DNA of 42,643 nt, taken from positions 1 through 42,643 of the forward strand of contig CALWBB010000007.1 in NCBI GenBank assembly GCA_944375885.1, read 5' to 3'. The notes below the pieces were generated by a model. That model made no database searches and had not been told where the DNA came from. It worked only from the letters and a program-made list of their open reading frames with translations. Origin of the DNA: an uncultured Merdimonas sp. GTDB lineage: Bacteria; Bacillota; Clostridia; Lachnospirales; Lachnospiraceae. This document shows, in pieces, positions 9,910 to 18,037 of the stretch (positions are counted from its first letter, which is position 1; each line of letters opens with the position of its first letter). The translations under genes were made by a program, and so were the position numbers.

Positions 9910-9968
9910 GCGCGCCGAGGCGCGGCTGCTTCATGCGCCCCTTCCTCTGCGCCGAGTGCGCATCATCC

Positions 9969-10012
9969 GGCCTTTTTCGTACAGGAACGCTTTTTCCTGT
10001 ACGAAAAAGGCC
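9969..10012 (-). other. Long perfect hairpin directly after the SAM-I terminator
   Basis: A 19-bp perfect inverted repeat (9969-9987 and 9994-10012, loop of six) whose right arm begins inside the terminator stem and U tract of the riboswitch. If transcription reads through, this stem competes with the terminator's 3' arm. It is not part of the standard SAM-I expression platform. Confidence 0.7.
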
Positions 10013-10151
10013 CGCGTTAAGCGGACCCGTTATATACTGATAACCAAATCCTCTTATTGTTCGATTAAACTCGCTCAGGCTGGCACCTTCCGCTTCGCGG
10101 GGTTGCCGTGACTTCACAGATCCTATGTATCTCCATCACTCTGAATAAGAG
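10003..10151 (-). promoter_or_regulatory. SAM-I (S-box) riboswitch with terminator, upstream of metK
   Basis: The aptamer runs 10151-10051. The P1 stem is formed by CTCTTATT at the 5' end and AATAAGAG at the 3' end. Conserved SAM-I pieces AGAGTGATGGAG, a GTGAAGTCACGGCAACC block, AAGGTGCCA and GAACAATAAGAG occur in the right order. The terminator is a 7-bp stem 10021-10027/10009-10015 followed by five Us. SAM binding should favour termination and switch metK off. Location directly upstream of metK supports the class. Confidence 0.93.
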
Positions 10152-10190
10152 AAAATTCTTACAATATTCAATTTGCTTACCATGTACTCT

Positions 10191-10219
10191 ACCATACACC
10201 CGCCCTGGACATTTGTCAA
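10191..10219 (-). promoter_or_regulatory. Promoter of the SAM-I/metK transcript
   Basis: On the minus strand, -35 TTGACA (10219-10214) and -10 TATGGT (10196-10191) are 17 bases apart. The -35 lies over the murA stop codon, so metK has its own promoter within the 3' end of murA. Confidence 0.75.
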
Positions 10220-11508
10220 CCCACACGGAGACGGAATTTCTGCAGCTCACGTTCATCCGATACCTTTTCTATCTCGGCGCCAAGGCTGCGGAGCTTTTCG
10301 TCAAAACGCTCATAGCCGCGTTCAATATAATGGATATCCTCGACGATCGTGATCCCCTCCGCCGCGAGGCCTGCCAGCACCAGCGCAGCCCCGGCACGCA
10401 GATCCGGGCTGGATACCTGGGCTCCTGTGAACCGCTCGACGCCCTCGATGATCGCGGTATTGCTCTCTACTTTGATATTCGCGCCCATCCGGGCCAGCTC
10501 ATCCACGTATTTGAAACGGTTCTCAAAAATGCTTTCCGTGACAATGCTGCTGCCCCTGGCGAGAGCCAGGGCCACTGTGATCTGCGGCTGCATATCTGTG
10601 GGAAAGCCCGGGTAGGGAAGCGTCTTCACATTCGTACACCGCAGCCCTTTCGCGCAGACCACGCGCACCGCGTCGTCCAGCTCTTCAATCTCACAGCCAA
10701 TCTCCAAAAGCTTCGACGTCGCCGCCTCCAGGTGCTTGGGGATGACATTCTTCACTGTCACGTCTCCCCTTGTGACCGCAGCGGCAAACATAAAGGTACC
10801 CGCCTCGATCTGATCCGGAATGATCGGATACTCTGTGCCGTGGAAGCGCTCCACCCCGCGGATGCGGATAATATCTGTGCCCGCGCCCTTGATATTCGCG
10901 CCCATGCTGTTCAGGAAATTGGCCACATCTACCACATGGGGCTCCTTGGCTGCGTTCTCAATCACGGTATTCCCCTCCGCCATGGAAGCGGCCATCATAA
11001 TATTGATGGTAGCTCCTACGGAGACTACATCCAGATAAATATGGCTTCCGCGCAGCCTCTCTGCCTCCGCCACAATAAATCCGTACTCGATCTTCACGTC
11101 AGCCCCCAGGGCCCGGAAACCCTTCAGGTGCTGGTCAATAGGACGGCTTCCGATATTGCAGCCGCCCGGCAGGGGCACTTTCGCCCGCTTATACTTTCCA
11201 AGCAGGGCGCCCAGAAGATAATAGGACGCGCGGATCCGCTTGATATACTCATAATCTACACTGAAATCCCCTATCTGGGATCCATTTATCTTAACCGTGT
11301 GGCGATCCTTGCGGTCTACATGCGCGCCGATCTTCTGCATCGCTTCCAGCAGGACATTAATATCCCGCACATCCGGAAGGTTCTCCACCACGACGGTCTC
11401 ATCCGTCATAATCGCAGCCGCGAGAATCGCCAAAGCCGCATTCTTCGCGCCGCCAATCTCTACTTCGCCAACGAGCGGGTTACCGCCTTTAATCACATAC
11501 TGATCCAT
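10216..11508 (-). CDS. murA: UDP-N-acetylglucosamine 1-carboxyvinyltransferase
   Basis: First committed enzyme of peptidoglycan synthesis: transfers enolpyruvate from PEP to UDP-GlcNAc in the cytosol. 430 residues. K22 in GGAKNAALAILAAA, catalytic C117 in PLPGGCNIGSRP (the Cys attacked by fosfomycin), the FPTDMQPQ block and DLRAGAALVLAGL near the end match the family. The ATG at 11508 has GGGAG five bases upstream. A promoter with a roughly 190-base untranslated leader precedes it. Firmicutes often carry two murA copies; which one this is cannot be told here. Confidence 0.96.
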   Translation of the reverse strand: MDQYVIKGGNPLVGEVEIGGAKNAALAILAAAIMTDETVVVENLPDVRDINVLLEAMQKIGAHVDRKDRHTVKINGSQIGDFSVDYEYIKRIRASYYLLGALLGKYKRAKVPLPGGCNIGSRPIDQHLKGFRALGADVKIEYGFIVAEAERLRGSHIYLDVVSVGATINIMMAASMAEGNTVIENAAKEPHVVDVANFLNSMGANIKGAGTDIIRIRGVERFHGTEYPIIPDQIEAGTFMFAAAVTRGDVTVKNVIPKHLEAATSKLLEIGCEIEELDDAVRVVCAKGLRCTNVKTLPYPGFPTDMQPQITVALALARGSSIVTESIFENRFKYVDELARMGANIKVESNTAIIEGVERFTGAQVSSPDLRAGAALVLAGLAAEGITIVEDIHYIERGYERFDEKLRSLGAEIEKVSDERELQKFRLRVG

Positions 11509-11702
11509 AACTACTCCCAGCTCTTTCTAAATCCTGTTTCCAGTGATTTCTGTCTTATTCTGTTCCTATATCATTATTTATAATGTCAGCACCGCACCGC
11601 TTCCTGCCCCGTCTCTCATGCCGGAGCGCGGCGCAAAGCTGACCGCCTGATGTCTATCTTACCTGTTTTGCGCCAAAACTATTCCCCTTTTGGCCTTTAA
11701 CT

Positions 11703-11730
11703 AGTATAACACAATCTTTTGATTTGTAAA
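11703..11730 (-). promoter_or_regulatory. Promoter of murA
   Basis: On the minus strand, -35 TTTACA (11730-11725) and -10 TATACT (11708-11703) with a 16-base spacer. The predicted start near 11696 leaves a leader of about 190 bases before murA, in which I see no known riboswitch. Confidence 0.65.
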
Positions 11731-11883
11731 TACCTGAGATAGGGGGCAAAATGCCGAAAAACCGGGCTTTTTCCCTCCTGTCATATTATAACACAGGCTC
11801 CTTATCCTGTCATTTTACAATTTTATTTCATATCCTTTACATTTTTCAGGTATTACAGCCTATCTTTCCCGGAAAAAATAGAT

Positions 11884-11889
11884 TATAAT
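11884..11889 (+). promoter_or_regulatory. -10 box for the HAD phosphatase gene
   Basis: TATAAT on the plus strand 33 bases before the start codon, within the divergent AT-rich gap to murA. The -35 position (around 11861) is poor, so the promoter is probably weak or activator-dependent. Confidence 0.5.
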
Positions 11890-11921
11890 GGGAAACAGTA
11901 CGAAAGAGGAGAACTGCGCTT

Positions 11922-12728
11922 ATGAAACCAATTTTTTTCATTGATTACGATAATACGATTTTCAGCCACCGCACCTGGTCTGTGCCAAAAAGCGCGCTCC
12001 AGGCGCTGGAAAGCCTGAAAGAGGACGGCTTCCGGGTGGTGCTGGCCAGCGGACGGGCGTTCCGAAGCTATGATCTGCCAGAGGAGTTCGGCGGGCGTTT
12101 TATCCCGGACGGGCTTGTGAGCGCCAACGGAGCCATCCTGGAGGCAGAAGGCCGGCTGATTCGGGAAACCTATTTTGAGCCGGGACTGCAGAGGCGGATC
12201 CTGGACTATGTGACAGAAAAAGGCTACTGTCTGATCTCCAACTATGGGGGAACCTGGTGTACTTCCAGCCTGGAGCGGTTCAAATCCCTGCCTGTCAACA
12301 GCAGCCGCAAAATACTCCCCCAGGAGGGCGACGCCTTCCTGGCTCTCTATGAAAGCCCGCGCCCTTCTTTCTTCCTGGCAGACACCAAGGAAGCTATCGC
12401 GGATGTCCAGGCTCATTTCCCGGAGACAAGGCTTCTCTATATGGGAGACGCGACAGGGGGAGCGGACATTATTCCAAAGGACAACGGCAAGGACATGGGC
12501 GCCGGTTACCTGCTGGAATATTTCCAGATTCCATGGGAGGATACAGTCGCCATCGGGGACAGTATGAATGATATCGCTCTGATCCGAAAGGCCGCTTTTG
12601 GGATCGCCATGGGGAACGCCATGCCAGAGGTGCAGGACAGCGCGGATTATACGGCGGCAGACATTGAAAAAGACGGGCTGGCAGACGCCATCGCGCGGGC
12701 GCGCGAATGGGCAGAACGCCAGAGATAG
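11922..12728 (+). CDS. HAD superfamily hydrolase, Cof-type phosphatase
   Basis: 268 residues, cytosolic. HAD motif I is DYDNT with D8 and D10 (Asn replaces the usual Gly of DxDGT), motif II the Ser in VLASGR, motif III the Lys in IIPKDNGKDMG, and motif IV GDSMNDI. A Cof-type (C2b) cap domain lies between motifs II and III. Such enzymes remove phosphate from sugar phosphates, nucleotides or flavin; the substrate is not predictable. The start has AAAGAGGAG upstream. Single-gene unit on the plus strand with its own -10 box and a strong terminator. Confidence 0.9.
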   Translation: MKPIFFIDYDNTIFSHRTWSVPKSALQALESLKEDGFRVVLASGRAFRSYDLPEEFGGRFIPDGLVSANGAILEAEGRLIRETYFEPGLQRRILDYVTEKGYCLISNYGGTWCTSSLERFKSLPVNSSRKILPQEGDAFLALYESPRPSFFLADTKEAIADVQAHFPETRLLYMGDATGGADIIPKDNGKDMGAGYLLEYFQIPWEDTVAIGDSMNDIALIRKAAFGIAMGNAMPEVQDSADYTAADIEKDGLADAIARAREWAERQR

Positions 12729-12734
12729 GCTGGA

Positions 12735-12775
12735 GCCGCCGCACTAAATAATTCGTGCAGCGGCCCCTCTTTTTT
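12735..12775 (+). terminator. Intrinsic terminator of the HAD gene
   Basis: A 10-bp stem with one mismatch (12735-12744 and 12755-12764) followed by CCCTC and six Ts. It lies between convergent genes; only the plus-strand side has a U tract. Confidence 0.85.
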
Positions 12776-12783
12776 ACATATTT

Positions 12784-13458
12784 TTATCTATCCCCAAAAG
12801 GCCGTTTCACATCTGTAAGGCCAGCTTCCTCCAAAAGCCTGCGAAGCAGTTCATCCCCTACGCAGACCACCGTCTCCTCGTGGAGGAAATCCGTGATGTC
12901 CGCGTCAAACAGCATATTCGCCTGGGCAGGAAATTCATCATCCCCATCCCAAAAGATAAATTCCAGGGGCATACAGTCAAAGGCATGGATCCGGTACCCT
13001 GCGTCTCCCTGCCGAAGCTTTTGCCCGCCCAGGGCTTCGCAGGCGCGCGCAAGCTCCTCAAGGCGGCCTTCAAAGGCGCGGGCCGCCGCGTCCAGCACGT
13101 TGCGCTTAAAAGCCGCGTCGAAGGGCGCGGCCCGCTTTACCTCCCGGAAGGGCACAAACCGCCCTGACACCCTTGCTCCCGGTTTTGAATAATAAAAAAG
13201 GTGGTAGATCGTCATGACAGCGTTAAAGGGCAGTTCCTTCCCTGGATTTTCTTCCAGCGCAATCATCCCGGTCTCCTGATCCAGCCGGTACCTCTGGTTA
13301 AAATAAGTAATGTACTGCGCTCCATCGTCACTCTCCAGATGGAATCTTTCCTGAAGCTCTCCCCGGTCCAGTTCCAGATACTTTTCTCTCCATACATCAC
13401 AGAGCGCCAGATACCGATCCTGTTCCTTGTCCGGAGAATCCACGTATTTTTCCCTCAT
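12784..13458 (-). CDS. DUF3786-like protein of unknown function
   Basis: 224 residues, soluble, no signal peptide. The overall pattern (YxTYFNQRYRLD, LPFNAVMTIYHLFYYSKPGA, a GRFVPFREVKRA block, then LEFIFWDGDDEFPAQANMLFDADITDFLHEE) is what I recall for the DUF3786 family of anaerobes. A role is not established. GGAGG lies six bases before the ATG at 13458. It follows a small hypothetical gene after 39 bases and may be co-transcribed with it and the FadR-type regulator. Confidence 0.65.
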   Translation of the reverse strand: MREKYVDSPDKEQDRYLALCDVWREKYLELDRGELQERFHLESDDGAQYITYFNQRYRLDQETGMIALEENPGKELPFNAVMTIYHLFYYSKPGARVSGRFVPFREVKRAAPFDAAFKRNVLDAAARAFEGRLEELARACEALGGQKLRQGDAGYRIHAFDCMPLEFIFWDGDDEFPAQANMLFDADITDFLHEETVVCVGDELLRRLLEEAGLTDVKRPFGDR

Positions 13459-13497
13459 CCTTTTCCTCCCTGGTTCTTTTCCCTGGCATTTTTCCGT

Positions 13498-13902
13498 CTA
13501 AAAAATGCCGCCGTACCTGCGCTCCCGCCGGCGGCAGCGCCTCTCATACATCTCGTTTAACAGCAGCACAGCCACATACTCCTCTATCCAGTTTTTCCCC
13601 GTATCTTCCTGGAACGCTTCGCTGTCCTGGTATTCCCTTTTATCCAGTTTCCCGCAGATGTGCCGGCACAGGCGGCGGAGCAGAAGCTTATCCGGGTACT
13701 CGTCAAACATCAGGCTCCCCTCATACTCCATCCGGTCGCAGGCTTCCTCTACCAGCGGCTGAATCTGTCTAGCCAGGGAAGGATACAGCTCCTGAAACCT
13801 TCTTTTATCGCGCGTTTTTTCGTCCGCCCAAGGCAGATAAGGGTAAAACGGATATGGCTGGTAAGCGCCGAAATAGGATCCCTGCCCGTCATAAAAGTTC
13901 AT
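13498..13902 (-). CDS. Small hypothetical protein with aromatic-rich N-terminus
   Basis: 134 residues from the ATG at 13902, which has AAGGA seven bases upstream; a longer frame from 13980 would overlap the regulator's coding end and has no better site. The first 30 residues are rich in Tyr, Phe and Pro (a YQPYPFYPYLPW stretch). The rest is helical and charged, ending in a run of Arg. I do not recognise the family. It lies 46 bases after the FadR-type regulator gene and 39 before the DUF3786-like gene. Confidence 0.65.
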   Translation of the reverse strand: MNFYDGQGSYFGAYQPYPFYPYLPWADEKTRDKRRFQELYPSLARQIQPLVEEACDRMEYEGSLMFDEYPDKLLLRRLCRHICGKLDKREYQDSEAFQEDTGKNWIEEYVAVLLLNEMYERRCRRRERRYGGIF

Positions 13903-13948
13903 AAAAATGTCCTTTTTGTAGCAGTATATGCGAAGCCAGGCGTCCCTG

Positions 13949-14638
13949 TCATAAAAAATAAGTGCCGCGGATGCATTCATTCAGCTTTCCGGTATCCTTT
14001 TCGCAGAGCTTGCGGTAGATACGCTCATGGGCCTCGTACAGCTCCCCGGCCCGGCCCGACGTAATCATGCCGGACACCGTCTCGTAGCGCACGCTTTCCG
14101 TCAGAATGCGGACGATATTGTTAATCTTGCTCACCATCACGTTCCGTCCCATCTCCATGATCGTATCGTGGAAATGGTTGTCCGCCTCAAAGGAGGCCTG
14201 CAGATCCTGCGGCTCCCTGAAAAAGGCTTCCTTCATGGCGGCAAGCGCACTCTTAAGTCTGTCCAGATCCTCCTGTGTCTCCTTTTCGATGGCCAGGCGG
14301 ATGACGCCTGCCTCTGTCATCTCCCGCAGCTCCATCAGGCTGTCCCAGGAATCCCCCTGGTTCAGAATGATCCCGTAGATCATGGGATTGATCATGGATT
14401 CCGAAAATCCGTCGCACACAAAGGTGCCTTCCGGCCTGCGGATCTCCAGAACCCCCAGGAACACCAGAATCTTGATGGCCTCCCGCACAGAGTTGCGGGC
14501 CACGCCAAGACTCTCCGACAGCTCGTTTTCTGTGGGAATCTTATCTCCGGGACGCAGCTCCTTGCGGATCATGGCGTCCGTCAGGGAATCGATCACCTGC
14601 TGCACGACGGAAGGATTTTTTACTTTTTTCAGCTGCAT
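13949..14638 (-). CDS. FadR-subfamily GntR transcriptional regulator
   Basis: 229 residues. The N-terminal winged helix (about 8-75) contains PGDKIPTENELSESLGVARNSVREAIKILVFLGVLEIRRPEGTFV-type features; the C-terminal FCD helical domain (about 95-225) has the Asp and His positions (EADNHFHDTI, YEAHERIY) that usually bind a metal and a small carboxylate. It sits immediately downstream of the gntP terminator and has its own promoter. It is the natural candidate to control the transketolase-SDR-gntP operon. GGAGG eight bases before the ATG. Confidence 0.88.
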   Translation of the reverse strand: MQLKKVKNPSVVQQVIDSLTDAMIRKELRPGDKIPTENELSESLGVARNSVREAIKILVFLGVLEIRRPEGTFVCDGFSESMINPMIYGIILNQGDSWDSLMELREMTEAGVIRLAIEKETQEDLDRLKSALAAMKEAFFREPQDLQASFEADNHFHDTIMEMGRNVMVSKINNIVRILTESVRYETVSGMITSGRAGELYEAHERIYRKLCEKDTGKLNECIRGTYFL

Positions 14639-14699
14639 AGGATCTGCCTCCTCTCTTGTCTGCTTTTCATCCTATGTTGTATCTTAGAAGCTTTTTTCC

Positions 14700-14729
14700 A
14701 GTATAAAGCTTTTTTTCTTTTTCTGTCAA
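14700..14729 (-). promoter_or_regulatory. Promoter of the FadR-type regulator gene
   Basis: On the minus strand, -35 TTGACA (14729-14724) and -10 TATACT (14705-14700) with an 18-base A-rich spacer. It starts directly after the gntP terminator. Confidence 0.75.
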
Positions 14730-14741
14730 GATAGCTGGCAA

Positions 14742-14790
14742 AGAAAAAGAAGCGTCCCATCCGGCCCTTAAGGCCATGCGGACGCTCCTT
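14742..14790 (-). terminator. Intrinsic terminator of the gntP operon
   Basis: An interrupted stem with AGCGTCC (14751-14757) and GGACGCT (14780-14786) as outer arms and GGCC inner pairs. On the minus strand it is followed by TTCTTTTTCTTT. It ends the operon 37 bases after gntP. Confidence 0.85.
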
Positions 14791-14826
14791 TTTCCGGTGT
14801 ATTTGGCAGTAAAAATAACCTCTGAT

Positions 14827-16203
14827 TTATACGAACAGACTGAGAACCATGCAGACCGCGAAGCCGGTAAGAGAGATAATGCTTGTCGTGGCGGTCCAGA
14901 CCTTCAGGTTCGTGACCTCATCCATATTGAAATACTTTCCGGTAATCCAATAGGAGGAATCGTTTAAATGGGATGCCATAATAGCGCCAAAGCCGATGAC
15001 GGTAACCATCAGGGAACGCATGGCAGGGCTGACTGCCGCGCCCATGGCGTCCACCACAGGAGCCATCAGAACCGAGGTGGTGACAATAGCCACCGTGCCG
15101 GATCCCTGGGCCACACGGATGAAGGCAGCCGTGATATAGGCCAGGGCCAGCACCGGCAGGCCGATGTGCTGGGCATAACGGGCGATGACGTCGCCGACGC
15201 CGGACTCCACCAGAATCTCGCCGAAGGCGCCGCCGGCGCCTGCCACCAGGGCGATCATGCCCGCCGGGTAGAGGGCCTTGTCCGCCACGTTCCGCAGGTC
15301 GTCAGCCGTGAAGCCGCCCCGGATGCCGAAGAAATAAATCGCCAGCACGCAGACTATCATCAGCGCTCCAAAGGGATGGCCGATCAGCGTCATGACCTGA
15401 CGCGCCGGGTGTCCCTCCGGGAGAAGGAAATCGCAGCCCGCGCGGCCAATCATCAGAAGCAGCGGCAGCACGAATACCAGCAGCACGGAGACAAAGCCAG
15501 GCTTCTTCACATGCTTTCTGACCGCAGCCTCTTCTTTCATTTCTTCCTTCAGCTCCGGATCCATGTGCTTTGGCACCTCGATATAAATCCGTTTCCCGAG
15601 GAAACCTCCATAGAGCACGCCGCCGACCAGCATGGCCGGGACCGCCGCCGCCAGACTGAAGAGAATTACCATGCCCACGTCCGCGCTCAGGCCGACCACT
15701 CCGGTCATGGCCCCCGCCGCCGGCGGGATGGTGGAATAGGAAATCACCACGCCTGCCAGGAAGGGAACCGCGTAGTACAGAAGGCTGCGCTTTCCGGTCT
15801 TGGCGAAGCGGTAAATGATGGGCGCAAACATAATAAAGCACACTTCAATATAGATGGGGATGGCGACCAGGATTCCGATAAAGCCCAGGGCCCAGATAAT
15901 ATTCCGCTCCCCTGCCTTCCGGTACAGGGTATCCGCCAGATTCTGGACGCCGCCGGAAATCTTCATGACCTCACCGAACATGGAGCCGATGGCGATAACC
16001 ACGGCCAGAAATCCCAGTGTGCTTCCCATTCCCTTTTCAATGGTTTCAAACACAAAGGCAGGAGACATGCCAAAGGCCAGACCCGCCACGACGCTCACGA
16101 TCAAAAGCGCCAGCACCTCATGTATTTTCAGTTTCAGAATCAAAAACAGCAGTAACGCGATAGCTCCCAGAACCACTGCAATGATACCAAGGGAAGAGTC
16201 CAT
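14827..16203 (-). CDS. gntP: GntP-family gluconate/sugar-acid permease
   Basis: 458 residues with about 12-14 hydrophobic segments along the whole length, including the GntP-type blocks GSMFGEVMKISGGVQNLADTL, SYSTIPPAAGAMTGVVGL and ASHLNDSSYW. The family imports gluconate and related sugar acids with protons across the cytoplasmic membrane. AGGAGG lies seven bases before the ATG. Last gene of an operon with a split transketolase and an SDR, pointing to an aldonate, ketoaldonate or short hydroxy acid as substrate. Exact specificity unknown; the symbol is a family name. Confidence 0.88.
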   Translation of the reverse strand: MDSSLGIIAVVLGAIALLLFLILKLKIHEVLALLIVSVVAGLAFGMSPAFVFETIEKGMGSTLGFLAVVIAIGSMFGEVMKISGGVQNLADTLYRKAGERNIIWALGFIGILVAIPIYIEVCFIMFAPIIYRFAKTGKRSLLYYAVPFLAGVVISYSTIPPAAGAMTGVVGLSADVGMVILFSLAAAVPAMLVGGVLYGGFLGKRIYIEVPKHMDPELKEEMKEEAAVRKHVKKPGFVSVLLVFVLPLLLMIGRAGCDFLLPEGHPARQVMTLIGHPFGALMIVCVLAIYFFGIRGGFTADDLRNVADKALYPAGMIALVAGAGGAFGEILVESGVGDVIARYAQHIGLPVLALAYITAAFIRVAQGSGTVAIVTTSVLMAPVVDAMGAAVSPAMRSLMVTVIGFGAIMASHLNDSSYWITGKYFNMDEVTNLKVWTATTSIISLTGFAVCMVLSLFV

Positions 16204-16229
16204 AAGAGAACCTCCTTTTTCCTGTGTTT

Positions 16230-16262
16230 TGGTTGGGGGTTACGGCACAGGAAGGCCTGTGC
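16230..16262 (-). other. Gap with small hairpin between SDR gene and gntP
   Basis: The 68-base gap contains a 7-bp stem (gcacagg / cctgtgc, 4-base loop) without U tract. Probably an RNA stability element inside the operon. Confidence 0.4.
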
Positions 16263-16271
16263 TGCTGTCGG

Positions 16272-17030
16272 TTAGTCCATATGAGAGCCGCCGTTGATGT
16301 CGATCTCTTCTCCGGTGATATAGGAGGCCTCTTTGGAAGCCAGGAACACGATGGCGTCCGCCACCTCCTGGGTCTCGCCCGGACGTCCCATGGGAATTCC
16401 CGCAATGACCTCCGCTGCCTGCTCATCCGGCATACTCTTCCAAATCTCTGTATTGATGAGGCCGGGGCATACGCAGTTTACCGTGATGCCGTCGCGCGCC
16501 ACCTCGCGGGCCAGATTCTTGGAAAAGCCCAGGACCGCAGCCTTGCTGGCAGAGTAGTGCGCTCCTCCGAACACGCCGCCTCCGCGCTTTCCGGAGACAG
16601 AGCTTAAGCTTACGATTCTTCCATAGCCCTGCTTCTTCATGACCTCGCAGACCGCCTGGGTAATCAGGAAGAGGCCGAACATATTGACATTGAAAATCCT
16701 CTTAATGTCGTCCAGCTTCATGTCTGCGACCGTCACCTTCTGGGACACGCCAGCGTTGTTCACCAGCACGTCGATGCGCCCGAACTTCGCGGTTACTTCC
16801 GCCACCAGGGCGTCCACGGATTCCTTCTCGCAGAGATTCCCGGCGATGCCGTAAGCCTTATAGCCCAGTCCTTCCATTTCCTTTACGTTGGCGTCCAGGC
16901 CCGCCTGGTTGATATCGCAGAGCACCACCTGCGCGCCCTGGCGTCCAAAGGTATGCGCAATCGTCCGTCCAATTCCCTTCGGGGAGCCTGCCCCGGTAAT
17001 CAATACTACCTGTCCTGTAAAATCCAGCAT
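16272..17030 (-). CDS. SDR-family NAD(P)-dependent oxidoreductase
   Basis: 252 residues from the ATG at 17030 (AAGGTGG eight bases upstream); a GTG at 17042 would add four residues without a ribosome binding site. Classical SDR pattern: TGAGSPKGIGR cofactor loop at 12-22, NNAG at 91-94, catalytic Ser near 144, Y159 and K163 in YSASK. Asp39 at the end of the second strand favours NAD over NADP. The C-terminal block ITGEEIDINGGSHMD is usual for 3-ketoacyl-ACP-reductase-like and gluconate-5-dehydrogenase-like members. Next to gntP it most likely oxidises a hydroxyl of an imported sugar acid to a ketone. Substrate unproven. Confidence 0.88.
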   Translation of the reverse strand: MLDFTGQVVLITGAGSPKGIGRTIAHTFGRQGAQVVLCDINQAGLDANVKEMEGLGYKAYGIAGNLCEKESVDALVAEVTAKFGRIDVLVNNAGVSQKVTVADMKLDDIKRIFNVNMFGLFLITQAVCEVMKKQGYGRIVSLSSVSGKRGGGVFGGAHYSASKAAVLGFSKNLAREVARDGITVNCVCPGLINTEIWKSMPDEQAAEVIAGIPMGRPGETQEVADAIVFLASKEASYITGEEIDINGGSHMD

Positions 17031-17075
17031 GTTTTCTTCCACCTTTCTGAAATTATATCATATCTTTCTGTTCCG

Positions 17076-18026
17076 TCAGCCGCGGTTTTTCTGCTCCAGC
17101 AGCTCCTCCGCCTGCTTCACAATGTTTTCCACCGTAATTCCGTTCATCTCCAGAAGCCGCTCATAGGGGGCTGACTGGCCGAACTGATCCTGGATGCCGA
17201 CCCTGCGCAGAAGAGCCGTTCCGTTTTCCGATACCAGCTCCGCCACCGCGCTTCCAAGGCCATTGTAGATGTTGTGATCCTCCACGGTCACAACCGCCTT
17301 CGTGGTATGGATGCAGTCCATCACCGCCTCACGGTCCAGAGGCTTTACGGTGTGCATATCCAGCACCCGGGCCGCGATTCCCTTCTGCTCCAGTTCTTCC
17401 GCCGCCTTCAGAGCCAGGCGGACGGTATCGCCGTTCGCGATGAGGGCCACGTCGTCTCCTCCCCGCAGCTCCTTCGCTTTCCCGATCTCGAATGTTTCTC
17501 CCTCCTCGTAAATCACCGGGACAGCATCCCTGGTAAACCGGAGGTACACCGGGCCGTCCCAGGCCGCAGCCGCTTTTACCAGGGCTTTCGCGGACACGTA
17601 ATCCGCCGGCATCACCACGGTCATGTTCGGCAGGGTCCTCATGATTCCCATGTCCTCGATGCACTGGTGGCTGGCTCCGTCGTTGGCCGGCGTCACGCCG
17701 CCGTGGGAACAGGCGATTTTCACATTCAGCTTCGGATAGCAGATTTCCTGGCGGATCATCTCGCAGATCCGCATGCTCCCGAAGGCTGCGTAGGTCACCA
17801 CAAAGGGAATCCGTCCGCAGGTGGCAAGCCCTGCCGCCACGCCCGCCGCGTTCTGCTCCGCGATGCCTACATTCAGGTACTGCTCCGGCAGTTCTTTCCA
17901 GAACTGCCCGGTCTTGCAGGATTTTCCGATATCAATGTCCACCACATAGATATCCGGATTTTCTTTTCCCAGCTCCACGACTGCTTCTCCAAAGCCGTCC
18001 CTGGTCGCTATCTTTTTCTCTTCCAT
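17076..18026 (-). CDS. Transketolase, C-terminal subunit (split enzyme)
   Basis: 316 residues from the ATG at 18026, with AGGAGG seven bases upstream; the longer open frame starts inside the preceding gene. Contains the central TPP-binding (pyrimidine) domain with VGIAEQNAAGVAAGLA and the Glu that activates TPP, SHGGVTPANDGASHQ, and the C-terminal transketolase domain with VVTVEDHNIYNGLGSAVAELV. It pairs with the N-terminal subunit encoded 11 bases upstream to form a two-gene transketolase that moves two-carbon ketol units. Within this operon it may act on a ketosugar acid or its breakdown product rather than only on pentose phosphates. Confidence 0.92.
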   Translation of the reverse strand: MEEKKIATRDGFGEAVVELGKENPDIYVVDIDIGKSCKTGQFWKELPEQYLNVGIAEQNAAGVAAGLATCGRIPFVVTYAAFGSMRICEMIRQEICYPKLNVKIACSHGGVTPANDGASHQCIEDMGIMRTLPNMTVVMPADYVSAKALVKAAAAWDGPVYLRFTRDAVPVIYEEGETFEIGKAKELRGGDDVALIANGDTVRLALKAAEELEQKGIAARVLDMHTVKPLDREAVMDCIHTTKAVVTVEDHNIYNGLGSAVAELVSENGTALLRRVGIQDQFGQSAPYERLLEMNGITVENIVKQAEELLEQKNRG

Positions 18027-18037
18027 AACCCTTCCTC

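Noticed and set aside
10108..11583. A 491-codon open frame on the plus strand
   Set aside because: Antisense to murA and the SAM-I leader; composition is His/Arg-rich shadow type with no family motif.
14968..16155. A 395-codon open frame opposite gntP, His/Gln/Asp-rich
   Set aside because: Shadow frame: such composition is typical of the complement of membrane-protein codons.
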